In this document: piece by piece, positions 9,824-10,000 of the stretch
How positions within the stretch are numbered: position 1 is the first letter of the stretch
Layout: the number at the start of each line of letters is the position of its first letter
Notes under the pieces: generated by a model
The model's database searches: none
The model's input: the letters and a program-made list of their open reading frames with translations, nothing else
What the model was told of the DNA's origin: nothing
Source of the DNA: Salpingoeca rosetta
Taxonomy: Eukaryota > Opisthokonta > Choanoflagellata > Craspedida > Salpingoecidae
Reading direction: 5' to 3'
NCBI RefSeq assembly: GCF_000188695.1
Contig: NW_004754912.1
Location: 773,007-783,006, forward strand
DNA length: 10,000 nt
Made by a program: the position numbers and the translations under genes

Positions 9824-9933
9824 GAACACAAATCACAGCCTCCTCGTCCCGTAAACAACGACGATCAGGCGAAGTGCCAAGCAGACTCTGACACTCGCTC
9901 GCTCTCCGTGCAAAGTCAGCAGAAACCACTGTG
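9824..9933 (+). CDS. Probable exon of an unidentified gene running off the right edge
   Basis: A pyrimidine-rich tract ending in GCTTGCAG at 9823 is a strong 3' splice site, and CTGTG/GTGAGT at 9933/9934 is a strong 5' splice site; the 110-nt segment between them is open in one frame only. Read from phase 0 it gives 36 codons (starting EHKSQPPRPV, ending QQKPL) and leaves two bases for the next codon. The peptide is hydrophilic, with one cysteine and no recognisable domain. The other two frames stop within it. No start codon could be linked upstream, so it may instead be a 5'-UTR exon. Confidence 0.38.
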
Positions 9934-10000
9934 GTGAGTCGGTGTCAGTGTGTACTGCTGTCGACAGCCTGCACATGTGACCTGTGTGCGCGTGTGTGCG

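Overview
This window looks like a GC-rich nuclear chromosome segment from a microbial eukaryote. Genes are broken by many short GT-AG introns (169 to 413 nt), the DNA is saturated with microsatellites (mostly CA/TG), and no bacterial operon layout or Shine-Dalgarno sites are visible. A lysosome-associated membrane protein (LAMP) homologue with a single domain, next to a long polyglutamine regulator, best fits a unicellular relative of animals such as a choanoflagellate. That placement is inference; no species can be named from the sequence alone.

Two convergent protein-coding genes can be assembled exon by exon with every splice phase closing. Gene 1 (+ strand, 1561-5620, six exons, about 891 residues) encodes a probable nuclear regulator: a Q/P/H-rich N-terminal half with a 30-residue polyglutamine run, a central cysteine-rich module that looks metal-binding and that I cannot assign to a family, and an acidic, glycine-rich C-terminal half. 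Its stop codon lies inside a 40-bp tandem duplication. Gene 2 (- strand, 8754-6799, five exons, 265 residues) is a LAMP-family type I membrane protein with signal peptide, four luminal cysteines, eight N-glycosylation sequons, one transmembrane helix and a short tail with a tyrosine sorting signal.

Layout: 1-1560 is upstream DNA of gene 1, with one plausible non-coding 5'-UTR exon (864-976) and a cluster of TGATCA palindromes. 1561-5620 is gene 1. 5621-6798 is the shared 3' region, where I see no gene. 6799-8754 is the LAMP gene. 8755-9823 lies upstream of the LAMP gene and includes a compact four-stem inverted-repeat structure (8946-9011). 9824-9933 is a probable exon of a third, divergent + strand gene that continues off the right edge. 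Most introns carry a simple-sequence tract, and two LAMP introns have a repeat running directly into the 3' splice site.

There is no sign that the two complete genes act in one pathway. The best candidates for something undescribed are the cysteine-rich module of gene 1, the single-domain LAMP with microsatellite-built splice acceptors, and the cloverleaf-like structure upstream of the LAMP gene. There is no CRISPR array, no recognisable tRNA or rRNA, and no transposon with coding capacity.
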